NCBI GenBank assembly: GCA_027919835.1
Contig: JANVFP010000033.1
Location: 496,001 to 560,000 of the forward strand
Direction of reading: 5' to 3'
Source: Lentinula raphanica
Lineage: Eukaryota > Basidiomycota > Agaricomycetes > Agaricales > Omphalotaceae
DNA: 64,000 nt
The position numbers were made by a program, and so were the translations under genes. Shown one piece after another: positions 49,462-61,540 of this stretch (its first letter is position 1; every line of letters begins with the position of its first letter). The notes under the pieces are model-generated. The model searched no databases. It saw only the letters and a program-made list of their open reading frames with translations, and was not told where the DNA came from.

Positions 49462-50370
49462 TCACCTTCGACTATTCTGCACACGTATAAATAGCCAATC
49501 AACGGCAGCCCGGACTCCAGTCCTGTCGACGCGTCGGCAATTTGAATGGACACTGACCAGGAAACTTGTCCAGGAACTCACCCCTCGATGGCTGACACGC
49601 CCATAACATCCAGACTTGCAATTCTCTCTTTACGTGCAGTCATATCCTCTCCTTCACCATATCTCACGTTCCTTCTCGCACTCTCGATCTTTCTCTGATG
49701 ATAATCCTCGTAATCATTACGAATTTCTTCAACCGAAAGACTTTGAGGGGTATCTTGCTTGTTGGCAAGTAAGAGGAGAGGTACACCAAGAATTTGCGGG
49801 GCTGATAGGACTGAGTCTGGAAGATGATCAGCATTATTGGGACCAAACCTAGACCAAACGTTGATTGCATACCGAAAACCTCCCAGCCTTCGCTCAGTCT
49901 CTCTCGGTCATCAGCATCTATAACATAGACCACTGCATGACAGTCGTCGTAGTATCTGTGCCAGATATTCCTGATACCTCTTTGACCACCTAGGTCCCAG
50001 AATTGCAGAATGGTCGATGGTAAGGTGATCTTACCAGCTAGAAGCGCCCTTTGAGGATATATCCAACGGCAGTCGACCATCACTGACTATTCTGTCCAAC
50101 TGTTGGGCCTATCTTGTCTGGGGAGAGACCCGGGGTGTCATTGTATAGAGTCTTGATCTTCTCTAGTAAGGTCTAATGGGAGTCGTGAATATTGTTCGGT
50201 CATAACAACGAAGTTTGGCATACGGTCTTTCCAGCACCGTCCAACCCAATAATGATGACGGAGAATTCTTCTTTCCTAGATGCTGCTATATAAAGCTCAT
50301 AACGTCTCAGAGTGCAAAAAGTTAAATACCGCGTCAAATATTCATGCAAGCCTTTGAGCAAGTGGTACAT
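49462..50370 (-). CDS. ARL3: ARF-like GTPase, ARL3/ARFRP1 type
   Basis: Small GTPase of the trans-Golgi network that recruits ARL1 and golgins; fungal Arl3 corresponds to animal ARFRP1. Exons 50370-50330, 50275-50224, 50172-50088, 50037-49873, 49816-49582, 49522-49462 give 212 residues. G1 is GLDGAGKT, switch II is DLGGQRGIRNIWHRYYDDCH, G4 is NKQD and the end is GVRAAVDWLFIRVQ. The N-terminus MYHLLKGLHEYL lacks the myristoylated Gly2 of ARFs and fits the N-acetylated Met-Tyr/Phe start of this subfamily. An insertion of about 20 residues (RRNVRYGEGEDMTARKER) is as in fungal members. Its start is 58 bp from that of VMA16. Confidence 0.93.
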
Positions 50371-50428
50371 TCGAGAGGAAAGGCCAACCGTGTTATATAA
50401 TCACCCATCAGCTTTCCCTTTCACCACG
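50371..50428. promoter_or_regulatory. 58-bp shared 5' region of ARL3 and VMA16
   Basis: Only 58 bp separate the two divergent start codons. A TATATAA word lies at 50394-50400, with a pyrimidine-rich stretch before the VMA16 start. Core promoters must overlap each other or the neighbouring coding exon. Confidence 0.6.
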
Positions 50429-51390
50429 ATGGGCTACTACTACAATTATGGCCTCGTAACCTTCCTCGTCATTGTCATTGCTCTATATCTTTTGTTCACT
50501 GGTAAGCTTCATTGAAGATGCCTTGCCTTGCCACTAACTTGTTCTCGTCATAGGCTCTGGTGAAGCTTTCAACGTCGGGCGGTTTTTGGAAGAGTCGAGT
50601 CCATACGCATGGGCTGCCACCGGAATTGGTCTATGTATAGGGCTGAGCGTGCTTGGTGCTGGATGGTGAGAGCTTCGAGGTCAGAAACTTAAATGAACGT
50701 TGAAGAATGAGGCGCAGGGGTATTTTCATCACGGGTGCATCAATTCTAGGAGGGGGCGTACGTGCCCCGCGTATATCGACTAAGAATCTCATTAGGTGCG
50801 TGGTTACATCAACTGTCCATTCTGGTATCATACTGAGACCTGCGATTCTAGTATCATTTTCTGTGAAGTTGTGGCTATCTACGGTGTCGTACGTCCACAG
50901 CTTTCCTTCTCCACATATACACCTACAAATACGTGTCTCTAGATCATCGGCATCGTGTACTCTGCAAAGCTAGCCAGTGTCCCAGATGATATACTCTATA
51001 CCAGACAAAACTACTTCACCGGCACGTCTGCTTTCGCACTCGTTCATCAAACAGTAATAATCTTGTGGTTGCAGGTTACGCCATGTTCTGGGGTGGGTTC
51101 ACCGTTGGCATGTGCAACCTCCTTTGTGGTGTCTGCGTAGGCATCACTGGATCCACTGCTGCGCTTTCTGACGCAGCCGATCCCAATCTATTCGTCAAAA
51201 TTCTCGTCGTGGAGGTATTTGGTAGTATATTGGGATTATTTGGGCTCATTGGTTCGTCTTTCACGCTTGATGCCAATGCTCTTCTTCAATCATACTTCTC
51301 GTAGTTGGCCTTCTCATGACAAGCGCGGCGCAGGAGTTCAAAGGCGCAGAATCCACGTCGTCTCCTCTGGCTTCACCATTTGTGCATTGA
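50429..51390 (+). CDS. VMA16: V-type proton ATPase subunit c''
   Basis: Proteolipid of the V0 ring that carries protons across the vacuolar or endosomal membrane. Exons 50429-50501, 50554-50665, 50718-50795, 50852-50888, 50943-51021, 51075-51251, 51305-51390 give 213 residues, the same length as yeast Vma16. Five hydrophobic helices; two copies of the proteolipid pattern ([20 protein letters not shown] and the later [13 protein letters not shown]). The proton-binding Glu is in [15 protein letters not shown] first extra helix at the N-terminus separates it from subunits c and c'. The fifth intron (51022-51074) needs a GC donor (gcacgt) to keep the frame into GYAMFWGGF. Confidence 0.95.
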
Positions 51391-52170
51391 TCAGACTCCT
51401 AATCCTTGCTGATAGAGTAACGTGCATGAACCTGCCTGTCCCGTTAGGGCATTTTTGCCATCGTTGCTATCTACTCATAACCCATCATGCAACTGATACC
51501 ATACAGTAATAACAAGCTCACCTTCTGAAACTCGGTAGTGCAAGTCGTTGTGTCCTATCCAAATGCAACATTCTTCAAGCTGCTGATTCCTGGCATATGG
51601 ATGAGCGCTGCAGATAACATCTTCTTCCAGCTATACCAACAACTTCATCTTCAGCTACGAGCATGTTATCCTCTATTTTGCCCCAGCATGTACACCTCGG
51701 CGGCTCCGCAACACCAACATCGCGATCTTCAATCCTCGAACACGTGTTCAAGGCTTATGATGAAGTAGGGAATTTATGAACATGTTCCTTTTACGCCAAC
51801 CCAATGTGTGGAAATAAGTACGGCTGATACAATGGTACGTTCAAGAATCTGTTGATGATTCAATGCGCAAGGCCTCATGACTGCTCTACCTACTTCAAGT
51901 AAGAATACTTTTCGTAACGCCTCATATGAGCTCATGAGATGCTGATGAATTCCTAATACAACAAAGCTTCTCAAGGTTCTCCTGGCAACCGAAAGGACAG
52001 TGGTCAAGACGATTCATGGTTTGTATAAAATAATTTCTCCGACATTCAAGACAGTGTCAAAATTGTTCACTATCTCCCTTCCCCTTCTGTGAGTTTGAGG
52101 CTCTCGACACAAACGCTCAGTCAGTACCCTTCGGGCTCCGGCACTAGTGGTTTTGAAACCGGCACCAAAA
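51391..52170. other. Intergenic
   Basis: Short frames only; nothing supported. Confidence 0.55.
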
Positions 52171-53292
52171 ATGCACCCATCCTGGCTATCCTGTGTTTTT
52201 GTCCTCCTGATTTCCATCCTTTGGGCATCGGCTCACAGCGTGAGCGGACGAGACGAAGACACTGAGACTGATGATACGATTTGCGCATACGTACCTTATA
52301 AACAACTCCAACGACGTGCTACGGATGATTCAGGCAATGGTACGGGAGTGGGAGTGGGTGTTGGCGTAGATGTGAGTGAGGTTCGATTTAACACGGCTCA
52401 CTTGGCTCACTTATGCAAATAGGTGCCTTCTGTGGGACTTACACTAGGAAATATCACCACAAAACTGGGGAACATCAATCTCACGTACAGTTTCAGATAG
52501 CTGTTAATCTTCCTTTCCTATAACTGATGTTGTTTCGGCAGCGTCACGAATGTCACCATATCTGTTGGGAACATCGAGTGAGTTGACATACAATCTTACC
52601 TTCAATACCCACTCACGGGTACGCCTGAAGTATCGAGAACATCACTATCGGAAACATCAGTGTTATAGTCTCTGTTCCATTACCAGGAGCCAGCCCTATC
52701 AACGCTTTCAGTGCCTCTGTGAGTGTTCTCTTTCCAGCATCTGGATCTTCGCCTGAGCGTAATCGCCTAGACTGCCAGCCAAAGCATCGCAAGTTCCACT
52801 GCTTCCGCCACCTCCACCATCTCACCTCCTACAACCGTCTCTCAAACAGCCACCGGGCTCTTTAGAATGAAGCGTCAAGATTCCTCAAGCGAACTCACCA
52901 CCATCACACCTACACCCACGTCCACCTCCGGTGTAGGCTTGCCCAGTCCCACAGTCTCCGCTTCGGTTGGCGGAGGCCCAGTCGGGATAGGTGCAGGAAA
53001 TGTTGATACGGAGATTGGTAACATCACGATTTTTGTTGGGAATGTGAATGTTTCAGTTGGGGATGGTGCGGTATTCCTGTTTTTGTCATGCGTTGTGGCT
53101 TTCCTTAGATTCATTCGCTCTGAAAGTTAACATCAAGAACGTGTCTGTCGGGAATATTTTCATCCTGGTCCAGATTGGACAACCCGACGTGAGTGATCTA
53201 TTCTCGATCATTAAAATCGAAGGATATTTACATACTTTTGAATCTAGTTGACTGGAGCTATCGGAAACTTGACGAGTCAACTTGGTGCATAA
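52171..53292 (+). CDS. Secreted protein with Gly-Asn-Ile/Val repeats, unrecognised
   Basis: Exons 52171-52371, 52423-52484, 52542-52577, 52631-52718, 52771-53065, 53127-53188, 53248-53292 give 262 residues. The first exon carries a signal peptide (WLSCVFVLLISILWASA) and ends in a (GV) run. The following exons encode short beta-like units around a GN-I/V motif (TLGNITTKLGNINLT, ISVGNID, TIGNISVIVS, IGNITIFVGNVNVSVG, VSVGNIFILVQIG, AIGNLTSQLG). A Thr/Ser/Pro-rich stretch interrupts them. Several exons hold only one or two units. All joins keep the frame. The pattern suggests a small beta-solenoid or amyloid-like surface protein; this is inference. Many units are N-glycosylation sequons. Confidence 0.75.
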
Positions 53293-53737
53293 ATCCTCTT
53301 ACCACCGAGTGCTCCCCACCTTCATTTCCAATGTGGGAAGCAACTTGAACCTAGCCGTACGGTCTGCTATACACGCACAGCCATGAATTTCACTCGCTGG
53401 GATGATGAACTTCGGCTTCATCTTCTTGAACTTCCGCGTAAGAAAACACGGAAAGCTTTGCGGAAGGAAGGTAGGAATAAGGAATGGGACAGTAATATTG
53501 ATCACTTCAAGGTGGCCGTTCGATGCCAGTCATCATACCAAAGAACGCAGAATATCTTACAGTTATATGTTTACTACTGATCCACAATACACGAGACAAT
53601 GAACATGAAGAATGTCAACGAGGGTATAGTAACACTAAACCAAAGACGACACTGTACCTACTATTAACATTCCAACATAGCAAAATATCCGTTTCTTATT
53701 ACCTGTCCTTTGAACTCCTAATCGATATGCAAAATCA
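53293..53737. other. Intergenic between convergent genes
   Basis: 3' flanks; nothing supported. Confidence 0.55.
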
Positions 53738-55356
53738 TCATCCACTCTTCTCTGCGGGAGCTCCAGATACAATGTTCTGTTCAACCTTCCCAGACTCCCG
53801 CTGTACTGGATGTATATCCTCTATAGGACTTTCATCTGCATCCACGTATAATTCCTCGGCATCGCTATCTAGCCTTGTTATAGGTGCAGGAGGATTGGAA
53901 ACAGCTTGCTCCGTAGAAAACCTGGGCGACTGTCCGGTACTAATGCCGCTAGCAGGAGGGGTCGTGGGGCTCTGTGTTCTCAATAGAGATACAGGGCGTT
54001 TGGGGAGTAGCCCTAGTTTACCTGTTCATCAAGCGACAACCAGTTTAGCAGCAGTCCGTTGGAGAAGCGATATCTTACCTGCATCTATACCCGAGCTGGT
54101 AGGAGGCGTTCGCGGAGTGGTAGCGGTCGGGTTCATCGATTCCATATCTAAGGATAGAGGTTTGCCATGAGAAAACATAGTACAAGCCTTTACTTAGCTC
54201 GCAGGAACGTACCAATATTCCTGGGATTTGGCGCTGCATCGTACCCACCTGCACTGGAAGGCGGTGATTCTGATATTGGATTCGGGTCATAATACGACGG
54301 CTGTTGCTGCCGTGCTTGTTGCTCCTCTTGTTGTTGCTGTTGCCGTAATAGTTGCTGCTGCTGCATCTGCTGCATCCGCTGGTGTCGACTCTGTTGAGAC
54401 GGATTCGGGAAGGGTGCTTGGCCGGGTTCATACTCATATGTGTCGCCACCTACACCGGTATTCCAGGACGAGCCTTCTTGTCTATATACGAGGGGACTGT
54501 GAGATGGCAGCGGAGGTCATTGAGCGGAGCAAGGTGCTTATACGGTACCTCGATTGATCAAACTCTGCTATCTTGGCTTTCACTTTGGAGAAAATGTTCC
54601 CAAATGTCTTCTTGCCACCTATCAGCACAAAGGTCAGGTCGAGGCACAAATTAGAAGCATTAGGATAACTCACTCTCCGCGATTTTAGTGAACTGGTCGC
54701 TGATTTCCGCCATTGTGTCCTTCTCCTGATTGAGGGGAGGTTGAGAATCGCGACGACTGCTGAACGTTGGTCGAGGACGTTGCTGCTGCTGCTGTTGAGC
54801 TTGCCATGCAGCTTGCTGTTCCTGGTCTTCCATGTAAAGCTGCCTTGCAAAGCGCGCGTCGAGCTCTTCTTGGGACTGTGTACCAGGGTTGATGATTGGA
54901 TGAGAATAACATTAGGAACGTATATAGCAATCACGTACAAGAACAGGTTCCGCTTGTGCTCTATTTTCGCTATGATACTCGGGATCACTCATTCCAAGCA
55001 AGATATCGATAGCTCGATCCGAATTGCCGCCAACAGAGTCGAGCACAGATTGCCTGATAAAGAAAGGGCTTGTCAAGAGCGATTTCTGATGGGAGAAAGG
55101 CAACCTACAGCAGGGATTCATCGAAATCAGGGAACATTCCTTGTAGTGTAGACAGTTTGGGATCCCGAACTCTTTGTCGTTCTTGAGGCGCCTGAGTCGA
55201 TACTGGAGGTTGTTCATTCTGTGTACTCTCTGTGTGAGATTGTACAGCTTCTGGTGTAGGCGACGCAGACGCAGGAGAATCGAGGCTGACTGCCGGATTA
55301 CCAGAGCCTGTTTCAGTATGCGGGGGAGGGCTTATTGGCGCTGTAGTTTCAGTCAT
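53738..55356 (-). CDS. CUE5: CUE-domain ubiquitin-binding protein, Cue5-like
   Basis: Cue5 is an autophagy receptor that links ubiquitinated aggregates to Atg8. Exons 55356-55109, 55053-54939, 54875-54674, 54618-54549, 54481-54213, 54147-54079, 54021-53738 give 418 residues. The CUE domain at about 70-115 has the MFPDF motif (LQGMFPDFDESLLQSVL) and a di-Leu (DILLGM). Next come ARQLYMEDQEQQ, as in Cue5, a Q-rich stretch and TKIAESGKKTFGNIFSKVKA. A second Gln-rich region (MQQMQQQQLLRQQQQQ) and a Ser/Pro-rich tail complete it. An Atg8-interacting motif could be in the tail but I could not pick one. Start is the first ATG after an in-frame non-ATG opening. Confidence 0.88.
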
Positions 55357-55974
55357 TGGAGAACGAAGCAAGGCCAGAGATCTCGAGCTCCAGAGACAGT
55401 AGAGGAAGGGTTAAGGAAGTAGCCTGTGTAGTAACGATGGTGATGGTACGGGATTGAGAAGTGTTCTTGTATAGTTGGCACAGCAGTGGTATTGAAGACA
55501 GATTAGGACTGAATCTGATGCCGAGTAGTGCTTTCCCGATGATGAACTGATGTTTCGAGTTGAGAGAGGTTGAAAGATGATGAAAATACAAGGATAAGGT
55601 TGAAGACAGATAAAGAGAGGTATGTACAAGCAACAAAAGCTCAAAAGCTGCGGTTCACGCGTTCACGCGCAGTCTTCCACTTCGGCAATGCCATCGGCTC
55701 TTCCGGGCTTTCCAAAATTTCGAGGAGCTTTGTATGTAGGACACTCAAGAACGCTTCAAAATGCTCAAGCAAGATACAGGTAGATCTGAACCGTGGACAA
55801 CTTGTTATTCATCACGCATAGCAACCAAGATAATTCCCTATGCACTATATGCACCGCATCGCAAGGGAACCAACCGAGAAATGGGTACTGGGTTCATGGT
55901 CAAGGGAATTTAAGGAAATGCAACAGGATGCAACCACCGGCCCAGCTCGAAGCAGAAACGACTGGCTATAGGAC
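55357..55974. other. Intergenic
   Basis: CUE5 5' flank and the 3' flank of the SET gene; nothing else seen. Confidence 0.55.
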
Positions 55975-58054
55975 CTAACGTTTGGTTTTCTTCGTCGTTG
56001 ACTTCGAACTCTGCGAAGCCGACTTCCGTTTGGGTGCACCACTTTCTTTAGCTTTCTCAGCCGTGACCATGGCCTGAAGCCGCTGCAGAGTTGAGTTGAG
56101 TATACGTTTTTCTCCTGAACGGACGATCAACGCCTGATACTTGTTCAAAGACATTCCAGGCTCGTCTTTCAGTATTTTTTTGTCCTCCTGACATGTCATA
56201 GTGAGCAATGGGACTACGATTCTGGATGAGAAATGACCGACCTCTATTGTGGAAGGATACTGAGCGATTCTTTTCTGCAGAACCAGGCCAAGCAGATTAG
56301 ATGTCTGAAGATCCAGTCTTGGCTTGGGAGGTTTTCCTTTTTCCCTCGCCATTTCCCAATCACTTGACGAGAGGTACAAAAGACGTGTGAGAGATATCAT
56401 GGCCTCAGGAACATCAAAGTTTGTTTCGACAACGAAGACACTACGGGTGCAGAAATGAGATTGAGTTTCTTTCCAAGAATTTGTCGACTACTTACTCGTC
56501 GCCACCCTCCTCTAACCACCAATCAATTCTCTCATGACTTGAAGTAGTAGTAGCAGCCTCATTGGACCGCTCTAGATATGTCGAAAGCACTAAATCTGCT
56601 CTTATCTCAACTATATCTGCTGGATTGCCTTCATCGCCTCCTTGGAGGGGTAGAACATCGACATGACCATATTTTCCTGCAACTCGATTAGCAAAGTCTG
56701 CAAGAGAAAGGTCGAAGAATGGATCGTACGGAGAAGCTCGCTATTGGGTAGATCATTGTACGTGTTCCACTGCGAAGCATGAGCAAGATACATTGAATTA
56801 GTCGAATCTAGATGCACTAACGATTTGTTCCCCAATTGATATTCGTTTAGTTGCGATCATCTTGAGTACCTTATCTTCGTAGAAGAGTTTAGCCTGTTAG
56901 ATGACTTGTTAATGTCCTGCTCGTCAGTGAGGCGCGTCCGGATATCGACACTCGCATTTTCAGAACCATAACGAGCCTGTTTGGATATTCATCAGAAGCT
57001 AGAACCAGGTGAAAAATGAAAGGAGAGTGACGAAATATTTACATTGAGGAGGTCTGCGACAGGTACCATCGAAACGTTTATAGCATCTTCTTCATCTTCT
57101 TCCTCTTCTTCTCCAGTAGCATCATCCTGGATTGAATTATCTTCCACTCCAGCAGGCGCGTTATCCTCATCGACATCCATCGCACTACCTGTACTTCGGT
57201 CAGCTTCGCCATCTAGTTCTTCCTCCCCAGAAACTTCGTCTGTAGCTCCACGCTCGATGTCGAAGCTTCGGGATAGGATGCGACTCCCCGTAATATGGTA
57301 CCTCTCAAGTGAATAGTATGTCGATAGGCTTTCAGGTGGGAAAAGATCCGGTCGACTCTAGTGAAAGCTGCGTCAGTTATGAGTGCGTTGAATGATGAGG
57401 AAGGTCGTCGGGATTACATACTTGTATGGCTGGGACAACTTTGTCGTTAAAATCTCGTTCGGCATCCTCTTTGCCTAATTTTTCTGGGAGATAGTTGATT
57501 CAGATGAAGTCTTGATTCAAGATTGGCTTGAACAGACCTACCACTGAAGTGCCTTCGAGCTCTTTCAGATCCTGCTCATCCCAAAACATCGGTGTGTTGA
57601 ATTGAGTGGGTAGGATGACTGTTTGGAAGATTTTGAGGAAAACGTAGCACAGATTCGTGAGGATAAACGTCGATTACCAAGATACTGCGCCCATTTGGAG
57701 TCGGAGGCTTGAGCGTCCTCCCACATCATGCACAAGATGAGTCCCGACCATCCCTTGTGCAATTCACGTCTCTTCCAATCATCGAGTCCAAACTTTTCAG
57801 GTAACGAAGATGTGTCGGTTGAGAGCACCAAAGAACGAGGAATCGTGAACAACGTTTGCTCTTTCTATGTCTTGACATCAGTCAGATACTTTTACTGCAC
57901 TTGTCGGTCTAAGCACCTCGATATTCTTTAGAGCCACGGCACCTCGTCCTCCCTCGGCAGCTGAGAAGATCTTGAATCCGACTGCATCTAGGTCAATCGT
58001 TCCGCCGTTACTTTGGAACCAGGAAAGGAAAGGCTCCAGCTCCGGAAGCGACAT
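55975..58054 (-). CDS. RKM4: SET-domain protein lysine methyltransferase, Rkm4/SETD6-like
   Basis: Methylates lysine on ribosomal protein (Rkm4 acts on large-subunit Rpl42 in yeast). Exons 58054-57917, 57864-57678, 57618-57538, 57483-57422, 57357-57043, 56976-56950, 56893-56822, 56769-56730, 56676-56496, 56440-56242, 56187-55975 give 504 residues. Split SET domain: GFKIFSAAEGGRGAVALKNI, IPRSLVLSTD, then after a long acidic insert (EEEEEDEED) PVADLLNARYGSENA, GEQIWNTYNDLPNSELLRKY. A Rubisco-LSMT-type substrate-binding region and a basic nuclear-localisation-like tail (PKRKSASQSSKSTTKKTKR) follow. One exon has 27 nt. Between exons 2 and 3 the residues VI replace the usual ES, so that acceptor may be off by a few bases. 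Confidence 0.9.
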
Positions 58055-58384
58055 GGTAGTAGACAAAAACAAGATTTTTGGACCGGCCCGGATTTCGCCG
58101 GACGTCATGAACGAAGGTTGGCCCGAGGTGCGCTACGCCCTTTACTGCTAACCACCATCTGGGGAAGACTGTCATTGTAACGGCCGTCAATATCTAAATC
58201 CTCGTATGTATCGTTAACTGAATATCTTTCATTCCGGGACTAAACACTATCTGAAGTCCAAATATCGCTTGTTCGTTCATCGCTTCATTGCATTCTGGCT
58301 GCCCTCTATGTAGGCATCATAAATCGCTTGATTGCGAAATCTAACCGTTTACAGCTCTGTAAATGGTACTACTCATAGCTCGAT
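58055..58384. promoter_or_regulatory. Shared 5' region of the SET gene and the CRAL-TRIO gene
   Basis: 330 bp between divergent starts; no clear core element. Inference from layout. Confidence 0.35.
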
Positions 58385-59897
58385 ATGGACATTCGTCTGC
58401 TACTGAAAGCGAATTACGACGGACTCTCAAAGCAATACGAAGCTAATGTGAAAGTCGTTCAAGAGCTTCAGTCTACTCTTATCCAAGATATACTTCCGTC
58501 CATAGAAAGTGAGCTCGCCCTTGACGCCGAGCAAACGATCTGGGCCAAGCAATGGCTCAAAGATACTCGTACGCTTAGTACACACGCGTTCGAAGCTTGG
58601 TGCTATAACACTCACGAACATTCTTGTAGAAGCCATGTTTCAACTGCTGCGAGTTCGTTCGTTCCGCTGTTAGCATCTAGTTCGTCCTTTTTTCTAAAGT
58701 CCATATCTCTTAGCGCGAAAATTTTACCAAATCGTTTGCGATCGAGTCCATTCGTAAGAATCTACTCTGGCGACTCAGAGAACTTTGGCCTCCGGAGCCC
58801 GAAATTCCTCTATCGAGAGTACATTTTCTTCCAATGGACACTCGAGATCCATTTGGCCGGCCAATCATTGTCATTCGTGCTACACGTCTCAATGAAAATT
58901 TGGACTCTTACATTCCGGTGCTGATACGTGCAATGGAACAATTCAGGCTTCGTTTGAAGGCCTTGAATGACGCATCTCATCAAGGGTCTCCTATTCTTCA
59001 ATTCATTGTCCTTTTAGACGTGGAACATCTGTCCGTCCAGAATTTGGTACGTCCGCTGCGCTAAAAAGAATATGATAAGACCCTGACGCGTCTTCTATCG
59101 CAGAGCGTGGACTTGATCTCGTGGGTCCTTCGGGAGCTAGTACCTCGATTTCCAGGCATGCTTGCAGCCGGTGAGGCCTACTTTTCATGATTTTTTTCAC
59201 CCCCCACTCACAGGAACGGTCACAGTGTTCATTGTCAATTCGTCGTGGGCACATTCAGGAATGTGGAGTCTAGCAAGGTGGGTAATATTGAATCGTTGAC
59301 ACCGGGGTCGAGGTATTTTTTTGACCGTGCCAATTTACTTCAAAGGCGTGTCCTTCCTTCCTCTGCCGCTTCACGCGTGTTCTTCCCTTCACTAAAAGAG
59401 CTAGTGGCTTATTCTACCCCGTCTTCCCTACCTAAGGGTGCGTGTCAACTTGACTTTCTTTCTTTGCGACAACGCCAAAATACAAAGCACACTCTCTGGT
59501 AGATTACGGGGGAAGCCTACCGCGTTTATATTCTCTTTCTGGCACGCCAGCTGTTATGGGAAGTGCTTCGCCTTCTTCCGATCCTAAATCGTACACGCCC
59601 ACAGCTTCTATCAGTCCCATCTACCTTTCGCCAACTTCACTTCTCAATCCGTTCTTTGGGTATCCTGCCTTATCGTCTCACGGTTCCCCGTCCTTGCACC
59701 ATGGTCGCCGCCGCAAGCGAGATCTCATTCGTACACTTGCTGCACTGTATTGGCCACGTTGGCGACGGTCATTAAATACCTGTCTATGGCTAGTCGTACT
59801 GATAATCGCAGGTCGGATGTGGTTCCGAAAATGGCTACTTTATTCCTCGTCAGGAGCGGTACTCTTAAAAACTTGGTGGGAATCAACACCGATATAG
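58385..59897 (+). CDS. CRAL-TRIO (Sec14-like) protein with C-terminal membrane anchor
   Basis: Lipid-exchange protein, probably for phosphatidylinositol, on an internal membrane. Exons 58385-58568, 58630-58652, 58714-59046, 59104-59170, 59226-59277, 59346-59437, 59503-59897 give 381 residues. N-lobe: MFQLLRRENF and SFAIESIRKNLLWRLRELWP. Lipid-binding lobe: DTRDPFGRPIIVIRATRLNE, LQFIVLLDVEHLSVQNLSVD, LVPRFPGMLAAVFIVNSSWA and FFPSLKELVAYS. A linker and a hydrophobic segment (LNTCLWLVVLIIAGRMWF) near the C-terminus suggest a tail anchor. The second exon is 23 nt. Divergent from the SET gene. Confidence 0.9.
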
Positions 59898-60220
59898 TAG
59901 GGGTATAAGTACATTATCATGATTCCTGTAGACATCTGCCAGGCACTCTTCTGCGCTCTGCGTTTCGCGTATAATTGCATTATGCTGCACACAGCTCTCA
60001 ACGATGATTATGATATCTGACTTTCATTCTACCTATTTGGGTCGAATTGAACGGAGCTTATTCCAGGTTGATTTCCTTGGGAACTGAGCATGTACTAGCA
60101 TGTTCGCTAGGAATATCTAGAACACCATTTGACAAGGTATACACCATCGCCGGTGAACGTTTGAACACTCGCATTTGAGAATCATATATGATATTTTAAT
60201 AACGCTCCAATAAGTCATGA
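59898..60220. other. Intergenic between convergent genes
   Basis: 3' flanks; nothing supported. Confidence 0.6.
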
Positions 60221-61540
60221 TTACAAGAAATATTCAGGAAGCTGCAAATAGTCAGCGAACCAGAAAAGCATTTCTGAAAATCAAAAACTCTGACCTTCCC
60301 AGTTGCATTCTGAGCGGCCTGTTGCGTCGGTCCATCTCGCTCGTTTTCGGGTGCAGCTTCGAACACATTGAAGTACATAGTTCCACCTGGTCCTACTTCT
60401 AAGATACTTGCGGAATTGCCACATCGATAGCAATAATTGGGGGCTGACCATACGGTCGAGAGATGTCGGTCAAATAACGAGGCATAACCCTCCATACAGA
60501 GTTGATGCGCCCGGAGAATATGTGACATTTTGTTGATCTCCAAAAATTTATGTACAACGCCCGAACCGAAAGTGTAGCCAGCACCACTGAGGCAATGAAT
60601 AAGCCTTGTAATGTTAGTCAAATTTCGACAGAATACGAACCGAGGTGAGATAGCAAAGTCTTCCTTCTCAGGATCGGGGTCCGACCAAACCAAATCGGCC
60701 ATAGGTCCTTCGTGTGGTATCTCTAAAGAAATTCATTGAACATGTAGCAGAAATGAAGTAGAACAGGATACTCACCCCGAAAGCGATCGACCACCTTGAT
60801 CTGATCTATAGAATGGATCGAAGGCGACAAACCTGATAGGATAGGCTGTAAGTACAGTGTGGTACGGCATGGAAAGGAAGTATGGTCACCGCCGTGAACA
60901 CAAAATATCCTATCGTCAATGACGACTGACAATGTCAGAAAATCGAACATATCCGTGAAATATGTCCAGACATGTGAAGATCCGTATTTGCGGACGCATT
61001 CAGTATAGAATCCGTATGTCTACGATATTTCGGTTGAGGATTGATTTTGGGAGCTTCGGATATACTAACTTGAGTGACGGCTCTGGATTCATGGTTTCCT
61101 CGAATTAGTTGGACTCTGTCTGGGTACCGCAGCTTCAGACATGTTAAAAGGGATATAGTCTCCACGCTGAACAAGCCACGATCGACATAGTCACCTGAGA
61201 TTGTGATCAAGATCCATTCTGGCTGTTGTATGAACAGTGCTAGTACTCACCAAGGAAGAGATAATTTGTATTGGGAGCATAACCACCTATTCGGAATATC
61301 TCGATGAGGTCGTAGAACTGTCTTGAGGTGCCAATGAACGGTCTTTTTCGCTGCAAAGCCAAATATGACTCACCCATGTATATCGCCTACAACTGTCACC
61401 GGTGCACTGACATGGACAACATTAGATTCTCGCATAAGGACCTCCTTGGTCTTCTCGCATATTTCACGGAGAAGTGCTTCATGAAGGAGTTGTTTGCGTA
61501 AAAGTTGTTCGATACAAGCGTCAAGGTCAAAGGGAGCCAT
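60221..61540 (-). CDS. PPG1: PP2A-like serine/threonine phosphatase Ppg1
   Basis: Catalytic subunit of a PP2A-like phosphatase (in yeast part of the Far complex). Exons 61540-61374, 61321-61251, 61194-61070, 61019-60890, 60832-60776, 60722-60641, 60586-60295, 60241-60221 give 314 residues. Metal sites GDIHGQFYD, GDYVDRG and RGNHES are intact, as are [14 protein letters not shown] and [12 protein letters not shown]. It is nearer to PPG1 than to PP4 or PP6 because of [51 protein letters not shown] and [11 protein letters not shown]. The last exon is 21 nt and encodes only LPEYFL, the methylatable PP2A-family tail. Confidence 0.94.

Noticed and set aside
54190..54375. Gln-rich frames on both strands
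   Set aside because: Explained by the CUE5 low-complexity exon; the opposite-strand frame is a shadow.
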